Origin: Aegilops tauschii subsp. strangulata
Lineage: Eukaryota; Streptophyta; Magnoliopsida; Poales; Poaceae
DNA length: 64,000 bases
Reading direction: 5' to 3'
NCBI RefSeq assembly: GCF_002575655.3
Contig: NC_053040.3
Location: 156,303,148-156,367,147 of the forward strand
A program made the position numbers and the translations under genes. Of this stretch, positions 12,310 to 23,872 are shown piece after piece (within the stretch, counting starts at the first letter, position 1; each line of letters starts with the position of its first letter). The notes beneath the pieces are model-generated. The model worked only from the letters and a program-made list of their open reading frames with translations, did not search any database and was not told where the DNA came from.

Positions 12310-13133
12310 CTAGTGCTCTGCCGGTCCTGCTGGGTCCTCTCCTGAAGCGGACTCGGATCCTGAACTGACGGTGTTAACCGAGACCTCCGGGTTAAAGGTA
12401 ACACGACGACACTGCCTTGAGGGCTTTCCCTCAGGGGCAGGTACGGGATGAGGCTGGAGCATCGGGGCTGCAGGGGTAGCGGGAAGGGAAGCCCACTCAG
12501 CAGGGGTAGTGTGGAGAGTCACGGTCGAGGGGCCTGAGCTACTCTGAGGAGTAATTGGGGGAACAGGTGAACTGGAACTAGGTGCAACATAAGGAGTAAA
12601 TCCCATGGAAGTGGGAGCGGACTGGGACCTAGCAGCTACTAAAGCAGTACGAGCACGAGTCAGCTCTTGAGCCAGCTCGTGGATCAGAAGATAACTAGCA
12701 GTGATGTAACGAGAAAGGTGGCTAGCAGCGCTATCGGACGCCGGATCAATGGTAGGGAAACGGATGCGACCGTCGTCGTGTACATGGATGGATAGTAGTG
12801 GAAACCTGGATGGGTCTGCATCTGAATCTCGTTGTAGCGAAGCTCAACGAGGACCTCAAACGCAACAAACTTGACAGCCTGAGCGGCGGTGGAAGGAAAA
12901 CCACTCCTAGAGGTACAGGTGTAAGAGCCTGAGGTGGTACTAGCACGTAGAGTAACCACTGCGTGATACTCATATACTGAGTCTGCTAGACGCTCCCGGT
13001 ACATCCGATACACTGGGTCGTCACCGTGAGGATAGAGTTGGCGCCATACATTCCGAAGAAGGTGCGGCGAGTGTACGGCAGCAGCTCCAACTGGCACGGA
13101 TACGGCACTGGAGCCATCTACACTGACAACCAT
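12310..13133 (-). pseudogene. Extra ORF between primer site and gag, unknown product
   Basis: Two overlapping frames make up one apparent reading frame upstream of gag. It starts at 13133 (MVVSVDGSSAVSV), has a middle section rich in Tyr and Arg (RMYRERLADSVYEYH, then VAFEVLVELRYNEIQ), and changes frame at about 12790. It continues through a helical region (YLLIHELAQELTRAR) to a low-complexity Pro/Ser/Thr tail ending at 12310. It lies on the gag strand, about 140 bases after the primer-binding site. It is not gag and has no domain I can name. Such accessory ORFs are known in some plant Gypsy elements. The product and role are unknown. Confidence 0.6.
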
Positions 13134-13269
13134 TAGTTGGTTAGAAATAATAGTAACTCAAGTGCACGCAATCCAACAATCAGATGCAAAACAATACCCA
13201 CACTCAAACTCGAACCTAACTAGCATTTAATTAACACGTCGGTGATCTAGCGTGTCCTACAGTCAGCGC

Positions 13270-13282
13270 GGCTCTGATACCA
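13270..13282 (-). other. Primer-binding site, tRNA-iMet type
   Basis: The minus strand reads TGGTATCAGAGCC a few bases inside the 5' LTR boundary, a match to the 3' end of plant initiator tRNA-Met. It would prime minus-strand cDNA synthesis. Confidence 0.9.
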
Positions 13283-13287
13283 AGCGT

Positions 13288-16200
13288 TGTGGCACCCCGG
13301 CTCAGAGCGACAGGTTTACCTTGCATTGCCAGCCTAGAGATCGAGTCTTCTGGCAACACACAACATCTTGGTACAGAATACAACCGCTTTATTGATACTA
13401 GCAGAACATAGTTCGATGTTACATCAAGTAGCGAGGCCAAGAACACACACGGTGCGGCTGAACAATATGTACATTATTTAGTGAACATAAAGGGGCCTCG
13501 ATCACGACAACTACACGGCAGCGGAACGACGACGAAGCGGGACTCCATAGCACAGGGACACTGATGTGGACACGATCTAGACACGGCAGCACTTCGATCC
13601 AGTCAAACTTTCCTTAAAACTGGCATGACACGCCAGGTCAGTACATTGAATGTACTTGCAAGCTCACAACAAGCATAAACATAATGGAAAACAATATCAT
13701 GATATTTAATCAAATTAACATCAATGCAAAGAACTACTACAAATGCAGTGAACGCAATCTCGTGCATCAAGTCCCTCGGACTTTCTTACCGAACGGGTTA
13801 CCTCATAACCAAACGGTGATCATATACAGACCACTTACCAAACCAACACTTTGGTTTCCACAACCCTCATCAATTCTCATCCATCATCACAGTGCCAAAT
13901 GATTATAATTAGTGTGCAGGATTACTTATGAAAGTTGATCCGTGGTGTGACTTACTCACGAGATTTGTCCGTAACCGAGGACGTGGCTATCGTTAGATTA
14001 AATTACACTCTGCAGAGGTAGCGCACTGTACCCACACCACAGAATCCATGGCCTCGCACTCCCATTTGGGTGGACCAACGGCATTCTGACGAAACCCTCC
14101 CATTTCCATGATACTCTCCCGGCCACTCCGACTCACTCCCCACTAGGCTAAGTCCTGAGTGGCCCCGTGCCTACCAAAGGCATCAACGGCCACCGTCGTG
14201 GCAAAACATAAACGGTCCCAAACGGGGACAAGGTACCATAACAACAAACAGGCACACAAGGTTATGTCTGCTTATGGGGCCAGGGTAACGCACGCCCATA
14301 ACCTCCCTCATTGGAGGTACCGACCAGAGGCATGACAACGGACCGAATAAAGGCCTTCCCATAAAGGAAAATGCGGTTGCACTGGGAACTCGATTCAGTG
14401 GCACCATGACCCGATCAACGGTATGTTCAAGTTGAATTATTATCAGGTTTAACTTGAAATAAAAATAACAGGTGTCATTATATGCCAGGAATATACAACC
14501 ATACATCATGCATCACATACTATCAAACATAAACTGTTCAACATCATCAAGTATTCTACTAACAATCATCATCATCAAAGCAAACTCATTCCACTCCTCT
14601 GGTTATTATACTTCATCAAATTTAACCATGATATTAACTTAAAATTATCCATTTTCTTACTTAAGAAAATAATAACAAAGCTGGTCAATTCATAATCATT
14701 ACATTATCACCTAACCAAATCTTAATTCTACTGACTTCAACTAACTTAGCTAGTCTCAAACTATTGTAAACTAAGCATTTCAAGCAAGGCAAGTATTCAA
14801 CAGAAATAAATATTCATTTAAATAATTTAAATGCATGAGATAACTCATATTCAAGTTGGAAAAATCACAAATATTGAAATGACACTATGAAAATGTTGTT
14901 GTGGCTTGCCTTAGTGCAGATGAGGTTCACACTCCTCCTGGTGATCCTCAAGACAAGCTTCACCTTCTGAAAAATATTCAAAAACAGAGAAAGAAAATAT
15001 CAAGAATCAGTCTGAATAACACCAGAAATTCTAGACAGTAGAGAAAAATCTACATTTTGTGTGCTGCTAGAACTTTTCAAATAAACACAATGCAAAAAAA
15101 AGAATCAATTCATTTGGACTTATGGTTTAAAAGTTGTGCCTTGTCAAAGTTTCTGGTCAAAATATGAATTAAATTTGAATAAAACAGAAACCAGGGAGTG
15201 ACATCGATGACGTATTCTCTGAATACGCCTCCACTCGTACCGCTTTGGGCGTGAGTGGAGAGGCTGACAGTGGGCCCCGATGGTCAGGTGTGAGGGGGAG
15301 AAAGAGAGAAACAGAGCGCGGCGGGGCTTCACCGGAGCTCACGCCGACGAGGAGGGCTCCTTGGCACGATCCAGCGGGATAGAACGTGAGAGGAGGTCGA
15401 GGCGCAGCTGCCCGTACCCATAGCTTGGCGAGAGGTGGCCGGAGTAGCTCGGAACCAAGCTCACAAGCGGCAGCTACGGTCGGCTTTCGCTGGAGTTGAG
15501 GAAGACGATGGAGGGAGTCGATTCCAGGGGCTCCGACTGGGTCAGTGGGCACCAGAAGCACCGCGGAGACGCCGGAGTAGATGCACGAGCTCGAGAGGGG
15601 CTGGATGGGTAGTGGCGAATAGAGGGGATCGCCGGCAAGCTCGAGCTCGAGGACGGCGGCCCGAGGCCTGCCCGGCCGGGCTACGGCTATCTACGGCATT
15701 GTGGACATTGGTTGAGTGTGTGGTGATGCTCGGAGAGGCTAGGGAGGGGCTGTATTTATAGGCGAGGGGGAGAGGTGCTCGGGGCTCCACCAGAGTTCTC
15801 TGGAAGCAGCGCCCGGCGACGATTTGCGTCAGTGAGAGAGGGGGAAGACGCCATGGTTCACGCAGCAACTGTGGGCAAGCGGAGAGAAGCACAGGGCGCG
15901 GGTGGCGACGAGCACAGTGGGCATGGGCGCACTGTTGGCTTGGCCGCGTCGTGCCCGTGCTCGCTGCGGCGAGCTCCGGCATCGGCGAGCGCCAGGGTGA
16001 GTTAAGGACATCGGGACAATGATTGTGGCGAGGTTTGGCAAGGCGCGGCGGGGTGGGAAGCGAGCACGCGCTGAACAGAGCACTCGGCGGCATCGAGAGC
16101 ACGTCGACTAGCTCATTGGCATCGTGCACACTCGTGGTCACCGCCCGAACTCTAGCATAGAGCCATGGCTTTCCATAAATTCATGTCTGGCGTGTTGTTC

Positions 16201-16829
16201 TTCATGATCTTAGTCACTCCATGGGTTCGAGTTGATCACAGGTGCGCTGTGTGAGTCGGTTTCTTCCTGGGAAGTTTCTGGTCAGAAACTTGTGAGGTTA
16301 ATTGTGATCAAACCAAAAAGAGTTTAGGGCTGATTTTTGGTGCTTAGTAGTTTCTTAGGAGGGTAATGAATCCCTACAAATTTCAGCTCCATTGGATCAA
16401 GGAAAAGTATACTTGCTGTAGAAACTGCATTTTCTGACCAGAATAGAAATGATTTTCTGTAGCAAAAATATTCCAAAAACCTATGCAATATTTTTGCTCA
16501 AGGATGTGTGCCAAGGTTCAAAGAATATTTGGGAATTTCCTCAGATTTTTGTGAGCAAATAAAATGAGGGTTGCTTTGAAGCATATGTTGGTGACTAGGG
16601 TTTTTGAAGGAACAATGAATATGTTTCAATTATGAAAAATATTCGTAGGATTATTTTGGGATTAATCAGAGAGGAAATGATGGTTTGAGGGAGAGACGAG
16701 CCACTTGGGTGCAAATCAGGTGTATGCCCAAAGGTTTAAGTCCAACTGAGTTGATTCAAAAATCCAAATTCAAATCAAATGGCAATCAAAATCAGAGAAA
16801 GAAAAGGGGGCAAAAACCAGTCTGTCACA
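13288..16829 (-). repeat. 5' LTR of the chromovirus
   Basis: This 3542-bp direct repeat of 4023-7569 adjoins the primer site and is the promoter-bearing copy. On the minus strand a TATA-like CTATAAATA lies at about 15751-15762, followed downstream by a GC-rich transcribed region. Confidence 0.92.
15751..15762 (-). promoter_or_regulatory. TATA-like box in chromovirus 5' LTR
   Basis: The minus strand reads CCTATAAATACA. It is the only strong TATA match in the central LTR and is conserved in the other LTR near 6490-6500. It is inferred to be the start signal of element transcription. Confidence 0.45.
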
Positions 16830-16917
16830 TGCTGCAATTTTATGATGCAGGTTTTGCCATGTGACATTCATCACAGAATAAACCATTTGGTTTTCTCTAC
16901 AATGGTTATTTTTGCAG

Positions 16918-17920
16918 GTTTCACTTCTTATGTCATGTCAGTAACGAAGGCACTGTCCATCACTTATATTATTAGACACAATTGGATCAGTCAGTTGTCT
17001 CAGTACAATCTGAAGCCCTATGATGAACTACAGTTTGGTTTAACAAAGACGCCACAAGTCCTAGCGTTTAAAGGAAATGAAGAAAAAGACTGGATCATGG
17101 TCACGGAGCCTAGTCAAGTTAGAAAGCTGATCATAGTAGACCAAACACGATCGCTGCTGTCTCGCACATCGGTACACCTTCAGCAACGGATCGAGCACCG
17201 GCACCTTCAGCACTGATAGCGGCAGCTGCTCAGTCTGATCCACATGAGGATTGGGCACCGACCGTGTCAGTGGATCAGGCTGATCTACCGGAGGATCGGG
17301 TATCGACATCGGCATCTGCTCCGACACCGGCACGGGCTCCACAAGGAGAACCATTTCCGGCAGCAGCAGCGGCACTACCAGTCGCATCGGCACAGGCACC
17401 AGCAATGGCTCTAGCACCTGCTCCAACACTTGCACTTGCATCTGCTCCGGTCTGTGCAGCGGCAACGGAACCAGCAGTTGCACCGGCAACAGACGGGGCT
17501 GTAGTTCACACTGCATATACCAAAGTCCTGACAAAAACCGACATCTCCACCTTCTTGGTAAGCATTGGCTGCCCAAGTGCTTCGTTCTTTTTTCTTTCCA
17601 TGTTGTTTCACATGATTCACAGTGTTGATCTAACTATTTGCATATGTCTTCTTCATTGCAAACAAAGAATTCCTAGAGCAACGAGGGAGTCGTTCAACAA
17701 TCCAGGCGACCATGGCCAAGTTTCTCTTACCATGCGCAACCTTGGTGTGAATGAACATGCTCAATATATCGTAAGTACAAAGGATGGTCGCATGATGATT
17801 GATGCTAAAGGATGGTCAAGGTTCAAATCTAAATCAAATCTTGCGGTAGGGGATGATGTCAAAATCGAACTTTCTCGGCAAGGAGATCTGGTCCAAATCA
17901 ACTTTGAAATTCTTCAGTAG
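16918..17920 (+). pseudogene. 3' half of a B3 DNA-binding domain gene
   Basis: An intron end (TTTTTGCAG at 16917) precedes a coding segment with an ATG at 16935 (MSVTKALSITYII). The segment continues to about 17145, where the frame changes, and then a long Ala/Pro-rich linker runs to about 17510. A B3 domain follows. Its first part (TKVLTKTDISTFL) ends at donor TTG|GTAAGC (17557). The second part starts near 17668 (IPRATRESFNNP) and includes AKGWSRFKSKSNLAVGDD, finishing with TAG at 17918-17920. These are the standard B3 landmarks: K-LT-(S/T)D, IP and GW-RF-L-GD. The GT-AG splice would not keep the frame (110-base intron), while reading through the intron stays open. B3 proteins are plant transcription factors that bind DNA in the nucleus. 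With the 17145 frame change this is probably a decayed or partly mis-modelled copy. Confidence 0.6.
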
Positions 17921-18505
17921 CAGCACGCAACTGTCGAACTGATCTATCCTCCAAGAGATTTTGATGTAATAATCTGGCATGGTGAAACAAGTGTCCTGTG
18001 TGTCTAAGTAGTACGACAGTATTATTTATCATGTAGGATATCGTTGATAGAATTGCAACTCTGATTGCTGGTTAGGAACTGTCGTTCGATTTCATACTAA
18101 CATCTGCCGTGCTTTATTCAATTTTCCGTATTCGCCTTGAGACAACATCTAAAACCAGCGCCGTACCGATCTCTTGCAATATGAAAAGCGCTGAGGTACA
18201 ACACATGGGCCCCCAAACATGCAGGCCCACTGGCCTGTGGCCCAAAGTCCAGAACCGTGAGCCTGCGTGAGTATTATATTCTCAGCTCAACCCCCATATT
18301 ATGTTATGTATATTCCCCTTGATTTTCTTATGTATACAGTTGTGATATAAAATATTTTTATATTTCTTTACAGAGGGAGTATCTCTCTATCAAAAATATA
18401 TTTATGTGTAACTAGTTACTCATGCCTTTCTACTTCCTTTCGCTCATATGTGGGGCATGCGTCAACGGGGTCCACGTGCCATGCACCAAATTAGAGTGCA
18501 CAACT
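17921..18505. other. 3' flank of the B3 gene
   Basis: This stretch is AT-rich with no ORF of note. GATGTAATAATC near 17965 could be part of a polyadenylation region. At 18370-18382 the sequence ACAGAGGGAGTA resembles one end of a Stowaway-type MITE, but no partner end was found. Angela begins at 18506. Confidence 0.3.
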
Positions 18506-20257
18506 TGAAGGAAATATGCCCTAGAGGCAATAATAAAGTTATTATTTTATATTTCCTTATATCATGATAAATGTTTATTATTCATGCTAGAATTGTATTA
18601 ACCGGAAACTTGATACATGTGTGAATACATAGACAAAACAAAGTGCCCCTAGTATGCCTCTACTTGACTAGCTCCTTAATCAAAGATGGTTAAGTTTCCT
18701 AACCATAGACATGTGTTGTCATTTGATGAATGGGATCACATCATTAGGAGAATGATGTGATGGACAAGACCCATCCGTTAGCTTAACATAATGATCATTA
18801 AGTTTTTATTGCTATTGCTTTCTTCATGACTTATACATATTCCTCTGACTATGAGATTATGCAACTCCCGGATACCGGAGGAACACCTTGTGTGCTATCA
18901 AACATCACAACATAACTGGGTGATTATAAAGATGCTCTACAGGTGTCTCCGAAGGTGTTTGTTGGGTTCGCATAGATCTAGATTAGGATTTGTCACTCCG
19001 TGTATTGGAGAGGTATCTCTGGGCCCTCTCGATAATGCACATCACTATAATCCTTGCAAGCAATGTGACTAATGAGTTAGTTGCAGGATGATGCATTACA
19101 GAACGAGTAAAGAAACTTGCCGGTAACGAGATTGAACTAGGTATAAGGATACCGACGATCGAATCTCGGGCAAGTAACATACCGATGACAAAGGGAATGA
19201 CGTATGTTGTCATTGCGGTTTGACCGATAAAGATCTTTGTAGAATATGTAGGAACCAATATGAGCATCCAGGTTCCGCTATTGGTTATTGACCAGAGATG
19301 TGTCTCGGTCATGTCTACATAGTTCTCGAACCCGTAGGGTCCGCACGCTTAACGTGCGATAACGATTTGTATTATGAGTTATGTGTTTTGGTGACCGAAG
19401 TTTATTCGGAGTCCCGGATGAGATCACGGACATGACGAGGAGTCTTGAAATGGTCGAGAGGTGAAGATTGATATATTGGAAGGTAGTATTCAAACACTTG
19501 AAGGGTTCCGGAGTGTATCGGGTACATACCGGAGTACCGGAGGGGTTATCGGAACCCCCCGGGGAAAGATATGTGCCATATGGGCCATAGGAGGGAGGCT
19601 AACCAGCCCACAAGGGGCTGGTACGCCCCCCACAAGGAAGGAGGCCGAATATGATTAGGAAGGGGGCGCCACCCCCCCTTCCTTCTCCTACTCCCTCTCC
19701 TTTCCCCCTTTCGCCCTCCGGAAGAAGGAAAAAAGGGGGTCGAATCCTACTAGGACTAGAGTCCTAGTAGCTAGAACTCCCCTCTCCCTGGCGCGCACCT
19801 TGTTGGCCGGCCTCCTCCTCCCCTCCTTTATACACGGGGGCAGGGGGCACCACAAAGCACATCAATTGTTCTCTTAGCCGTGTGCGGTACCCCCCCTCCA
19901 CAGTTTACTCCTCCGGTCATAGTGTCGTAGTGCTTAGGCGAAGCCATGCGCGGATCACATCACCATCACCGTCACCATGCCGTCATGCTGACAGAACTCC
20001 CCCTCGACCCTCTGCTGGATCAAGAGTTCGAGGGACGTCATCGAGCTGAACGTGTGCAGAACTCGGAGGTGTCGTACGTTTGGTGCTTGATCGGTTGGAT
20101 CGCGAAAACGTTTGACTACATCAACCGCGTTAAGCTTCCGCTTTCAGTCTATGAGGGTACGTGGACACACTCTCCCCCTCTCGTTGCTATGCATCTCCTA
20201 GATAGATATTGCGTGAGCGTAGGAAATTTTTGAAATTGCATGCTACGTTCCCCAAAA
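18506..20257 (+). repeat. 5' LTR of Angela-like element
   Basis: About 1750 bp, from TGAAGGAAATATGCC to CTACGTTCCCCAAAA, immediately before the primer site. The usual CA end reads AA here, and the usual TGTTGG start reads TGAAGG. A TTTATACAC stretch near 19827 could serve as TATA. The 95-residue ORF starting at 19946 lies inside the transcribed LTR leader and is not a gene. Confidence 0.9.
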
Positions 20258-20258
20258 G

Positions 20259-20271
20259 TGGTATCAGAGCC
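20259..20271 (+). other. Primer-binding site, tRNA-iMet type
   Basis: TGGTATCAGAGCC lies one base after the 5' LTR and matches the plant initiator tRNA-Met 3' end. Confidence 0.92.
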
Positions 20272-21515
20272 AGGTCTATGCGTAGATAATATGCATGAGT
20301 AGAACACAAAGAGTTGGGGGCAATAATAGTCATATACTTACCACCAACATCTTATTTTGATTCAGCGGTATTGTTGGATGAAGCGGCCCGGACCAACATT
20401 ACATGACCACGTTCATGAACCGGTTCTAGCGACGTGCTTCGCACACAGGTGGCTGGCGGGTGTATGTTTCTCCAACTTTAGTTGAATCGAATTTCATTAC
20501 GGCCGGTCCTTGTGAAGGTTAAAACAACACACTTGATGAAAAATCGTTGTGGTTTTGATGCATAGGTAAGAACGTTTCTTGCTAGAAGCCCGTAGCAGCC
20601 ACGTAAAACTTGCAACAACAAAGTATATGACGTCTAACTTGTTTTTGCAGAGCGTGTTGTGATGTGATATGGTCAAGACGTGATGAGATATAAATTGTTG
20701 TATGAAATTATCATGTTTTGTAAAAGTTATCAGCAACTGGCAAGAGCCTTATGGTTGTCGCTTTATTGTATGAAATGCAATCGCCATGTAATTGCTTTAC
20801 TTTATCACTATGCGGTAGTGACAATTGTAGAAGCAATAGTTGGCGAGGCGACAACGACGCTACGATGGAGATCAAGGTGTCAAGCCGGTGACGATCGAGA
20901 TCATGACGGTGCTTTGGAGATGGAGATCAAAGGCACAAGATGATGATGGCCATATAATGTCACATATTTTTGATTGCATGTGATGTTTATCTTTTATGCA
21001 TCTTATTTTGCTTAGTACGGCGGTAGCATTATAAGATGATCCCTCACTAAATTTCAAGGTATAAGTGTTCTCCCTGAGTATGCACCGTTGCGACAATTCG
21101 TCGTGCCGAGACACCACGTGATTATCGGTTGTGATAAGCTCTGCGTTCACATACAACGGGTGTAAGACAGTTTGCACATGCAGAATACTCAGGTTAAACT
21201 TGACAAGCTAAGCATATGCAGATATGGCCTCTGAACACTGAGACCGAAAGGTCGGACGTGAATCATATAGTAGATATGATCAACATAGAGATGTTCACCA
21301 TTGAAAACTACTCCATCTCACGTGATGATCGGACATGGTTTAGTTGATATGGATCACGTGATCATTTAGATGACTAGAGCAATGTCTATCTAAGTGGGAG
21401 TTCTTAAGTAATATGATTAATTGAACTTTATTTTATCATGAACTTAGTCCTGATAGTTTTTGCATATCTAGGTTGTAGATCAATAGCTCGCGTATAGCTC
21501 CCCTGTTTTATTTTT
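20272..21515 (+). other. Untranslated leader of Angela-like element
   Basis: This is a 1.2-kb stretch between primer site and gag without convincing coding sequence. A long 5' leader is usual in BARE1-type elements. Nothing else is seen in it. Confidence 0.6.
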
Positions 21516-22330
21516 TTGATATGTTCCTAGAGAAAAAGAAGTTGAAAGATGGTAGTAGCAATGATGCGGACTGGATCGGTGATATGAGGATTATCCTCAT
21601 TGCTACACAGAAGAATTGTGTCCTTGATGCACCGCTAGGTGACGGACCTATTGCAGGAGCAGATGCAGACGTTATGAACGTTTGGCAATCTCGGTATGAT
21701 GACTACTTGATAGTTTAGTGCGCCATGCTTTACGGCTTAAAACCGGGACTTCAAAAACATTTTGAACGCCATGGAGCATATAAGATGTTCCAAGAGCTGA
21801 AATTGGTATTTCAGACTCAAGCCCGTGTCGAGAGGTATGAGACCTCTGAAAGTACTTTGCCTACAAGATGGAGGAGAATAGCTCAACCAGTGAACATGTG
21901 CTCAGATTGTCTGGGTACTACAATTGCTTGAATCAAGTGGTAGTTCATCTTCCAGATAAAATAGTGATTGATAAAGTTCTCTAGTCACTATCACCAAGTT
22001 ACTAGAACTTTGTGATGAACTATAATATGCAAGGGATGACGAAAACAATTCCCAAGCTCTTCGCGATACTGAAATCAGCAAAGGTAGAAATCAAGAAAAA
22101 GCATCAAGTGTTGATGGTTGACAAGACCACTAGTGTCATGTAAAAGGGCAAGGGAAATAAAGGGAACTTCAAGAAGAATGGCAAGCAAGTTGCCACTCCC
22201 GTGAAGAAGCCCAAAGCTAGACCTAAGCCTGAAACTGAGTGCTTCTACTGCAAAGGGAATGGTCACTAGAAGCGGAACTACCTCAAATACTTGGCGGATA
22301 AGAAGTATGGCAAAGTGAACAAAATTATAT
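21516..22330 (+). pseudogene. Copia gag, decayed
   Basis: Pieces in several frames are readable: the N-terminal part from 21521 (FLEKKKLKDGSSNDADWIGD), a central part from 21725 (LYGLKPGLQKHFE, AYKMFQELKLVFQ) and a Lys-rich tail. The CCHC zinc knuckle near 22236-22280 starts correctly (CFYCKGNGH), but the next codon is TAG and the last Cys is Tyr. At least four in-frame stops or frame changes are present. Intact Gag would form the virus-like particle. Confidence 0.75.
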
Positions 22331-23872
22331 TTGGTATACATGTTATTGATGTGTACTTTACTAGTGCTCATAGTAACCCCAGGGTATTTGATACCAGTTC
22401 AGTTGCTAAGATTAGTAAACTCGACACAGGAGTTGCAAAATGAACAAAGACTAGTTAAGGGCAAGGTGAAGATGTGTGTTGGAAATTATTCCAAGGTTGA
22501 TAATATCACCATCGCACACTCCTTTTACCTTCGGGATTACTGTTGAACCTAAAATAAATGTTATTTGGTGTTTGGTTGAGCATGAATATGATTGGATCAT
22601 GTTTATTACAATACTGTTATTCATTTAAGTCAAAGAATAATTGTTGTTCTGTTTACATGAATAAAACCTTCTATGGTCATACACTTAATGTAAATGGTTT
22701 ATTGAATATCGATCATAGTGATACACATATTCATAATATTGATGCCAAAAGATGCAAAGTTGATAATGATAGTGCAACATACTTGTGGCACTGCTGTTTA
22801 GGTCATATTGGTGTCAAGCGCATGAACAAACTCCATGCAGATGGACTTTTGGAATCACTTGATTAGGAATCATTTGATGCTTGCGAACCATGCCTCATGG
22901 GCAAGATGACTAAGACTCCATTCTCCAGAATAATGGAGCGAGCCACTGATTATTGGAAATAATACATACTGATGTATGCAGTCCGATGAGTGTTGAGGCT
23001 CGCGGCGGGTATTGTTATTTTCTAAACCTTCACAGTTGATTTGAGCCGATATGGGTATATCTACTTAATGAAACACAAGTCTGAAACATTTGAAAAAGTT
23101 CAAAGAATTTCAGAGTGAAGTGGAGAATCATCGTAACAAGAAAATAAAGTTTCTACGATCTGATCGCGGAGGCGAATATTTGAGTTATGAGTTTGGCCTT
23201 CATTTAAAACAATGTTGAATAGTTTCGCAACTCACGCCACCTGGAACACCAAAGCGTAATGGTGTGTCCGAACGTGGTAACCGTACTTTATTAGATATGG
23301 TGCGATCTATGATGTCTCTTACCGATTTACCACTATCATTTTGGGGTTATGCAGTAGAGACAGCTGCATTCACGTTAAAGAGGGCACCATCTAAATCGGC
23401 TGAGACGTCACCGTATGAACTATGGTTTGGCAAGAAACCTTAGCTGTCGTTTCTTAAAGTTTGGCGCTATGATGCTTTTGTGAAAAAACTTCAGCCTGAT
23501 AAACTCAAACCCAAATTGGAGAAGTGTGTCTTCATAGGATACCCAAAAGAAACTGTTGGGTACACCTTCTATCACAGATCTGAATGCAAGATCTTTGTTG
23601 CTAAGAATGGATCCTTTCTAGAGAAGGAGTTTCTCTCGAAAGAAGTGAGTGGGAGGAAAGTAGAACTTGATGAGGTAATTGTACCTTCTCTCAAATTGGA
23701 AAGTAGCTCATCACAGAAAACCGTTCCTGTGAGGCATACACCAACTAGTGAGGAAGCTAATGATAATGATCATGAAACTTCAGAACAAGTTACTACGAAC
23801 CTCGTAGGTCAACTAGAGCAAGTTTCGCACCAAAGTGGTACGGTAATCCTATTTTGGAAGTCATGTTACTAG
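22331..23872 (+). pseudogene. Copia protease-integrase region, decayed
   Basis: Protease remnants come first (an ORF from 22558 contains MIGSCLLQYCYS). The integrase HHCC domain follows near 22780-22920 (LWHCCLGHIGVKRMNKLH, then CEPCLMGKM), with a stop between the two halves. The core is readable at 23150-23440: FLRSDRGGEYLSYEFG carries one catalytic Asp, and RNGVSERGNRTLLDMVRS carries the Glu. The C-terminal part at 23480-23800 has the GKKP and PDKLKPK type motifs. Stops occur at about 22863, 23217 and 23440. Confidence 0.8.

Larger units (their letters stand above)
4023..16829 (-). mobile_element. Chromovirus-type Gypsy retrotransposon (Tekay-like), decayed
   Basis: This is a complete 12.8-kb LTR retrotransposon on the minus strand. 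LTRs at 4023-7569 and 13288-16829 begin TGTGGCACC and end TGTCACA. The tRNA-iMet primer site adjoins the right LTR and the polypurine tract adjoins the left one, which fixes the direction. Order on the minus strand: extra ORF, gag, protease, RT, RNase H, integrase, chromodomain-like end. The flanks TCCTG (4018-4022) and TGCTG (16830-16834) look like a 5-bp target duplication with one mismatch. Integrase before a C-terminal chromodomain-like segment, long LTRs and iMet priming fit the Tekay/Del lineage. Every coding region is broken, so it is not autonomous. It sits in what appears to be an intron of the B3-type gene. Confidence 0.9.

Noticed and set aside
19946..20233. ORF starting MRGSHHHHRHH, like an affinity-tag vector sequence
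   Set aside because: It lies in the GC-rich transcribed part of an Angela-type LTR; the His-rich start is a chance property of this LTR and not vector contamination.
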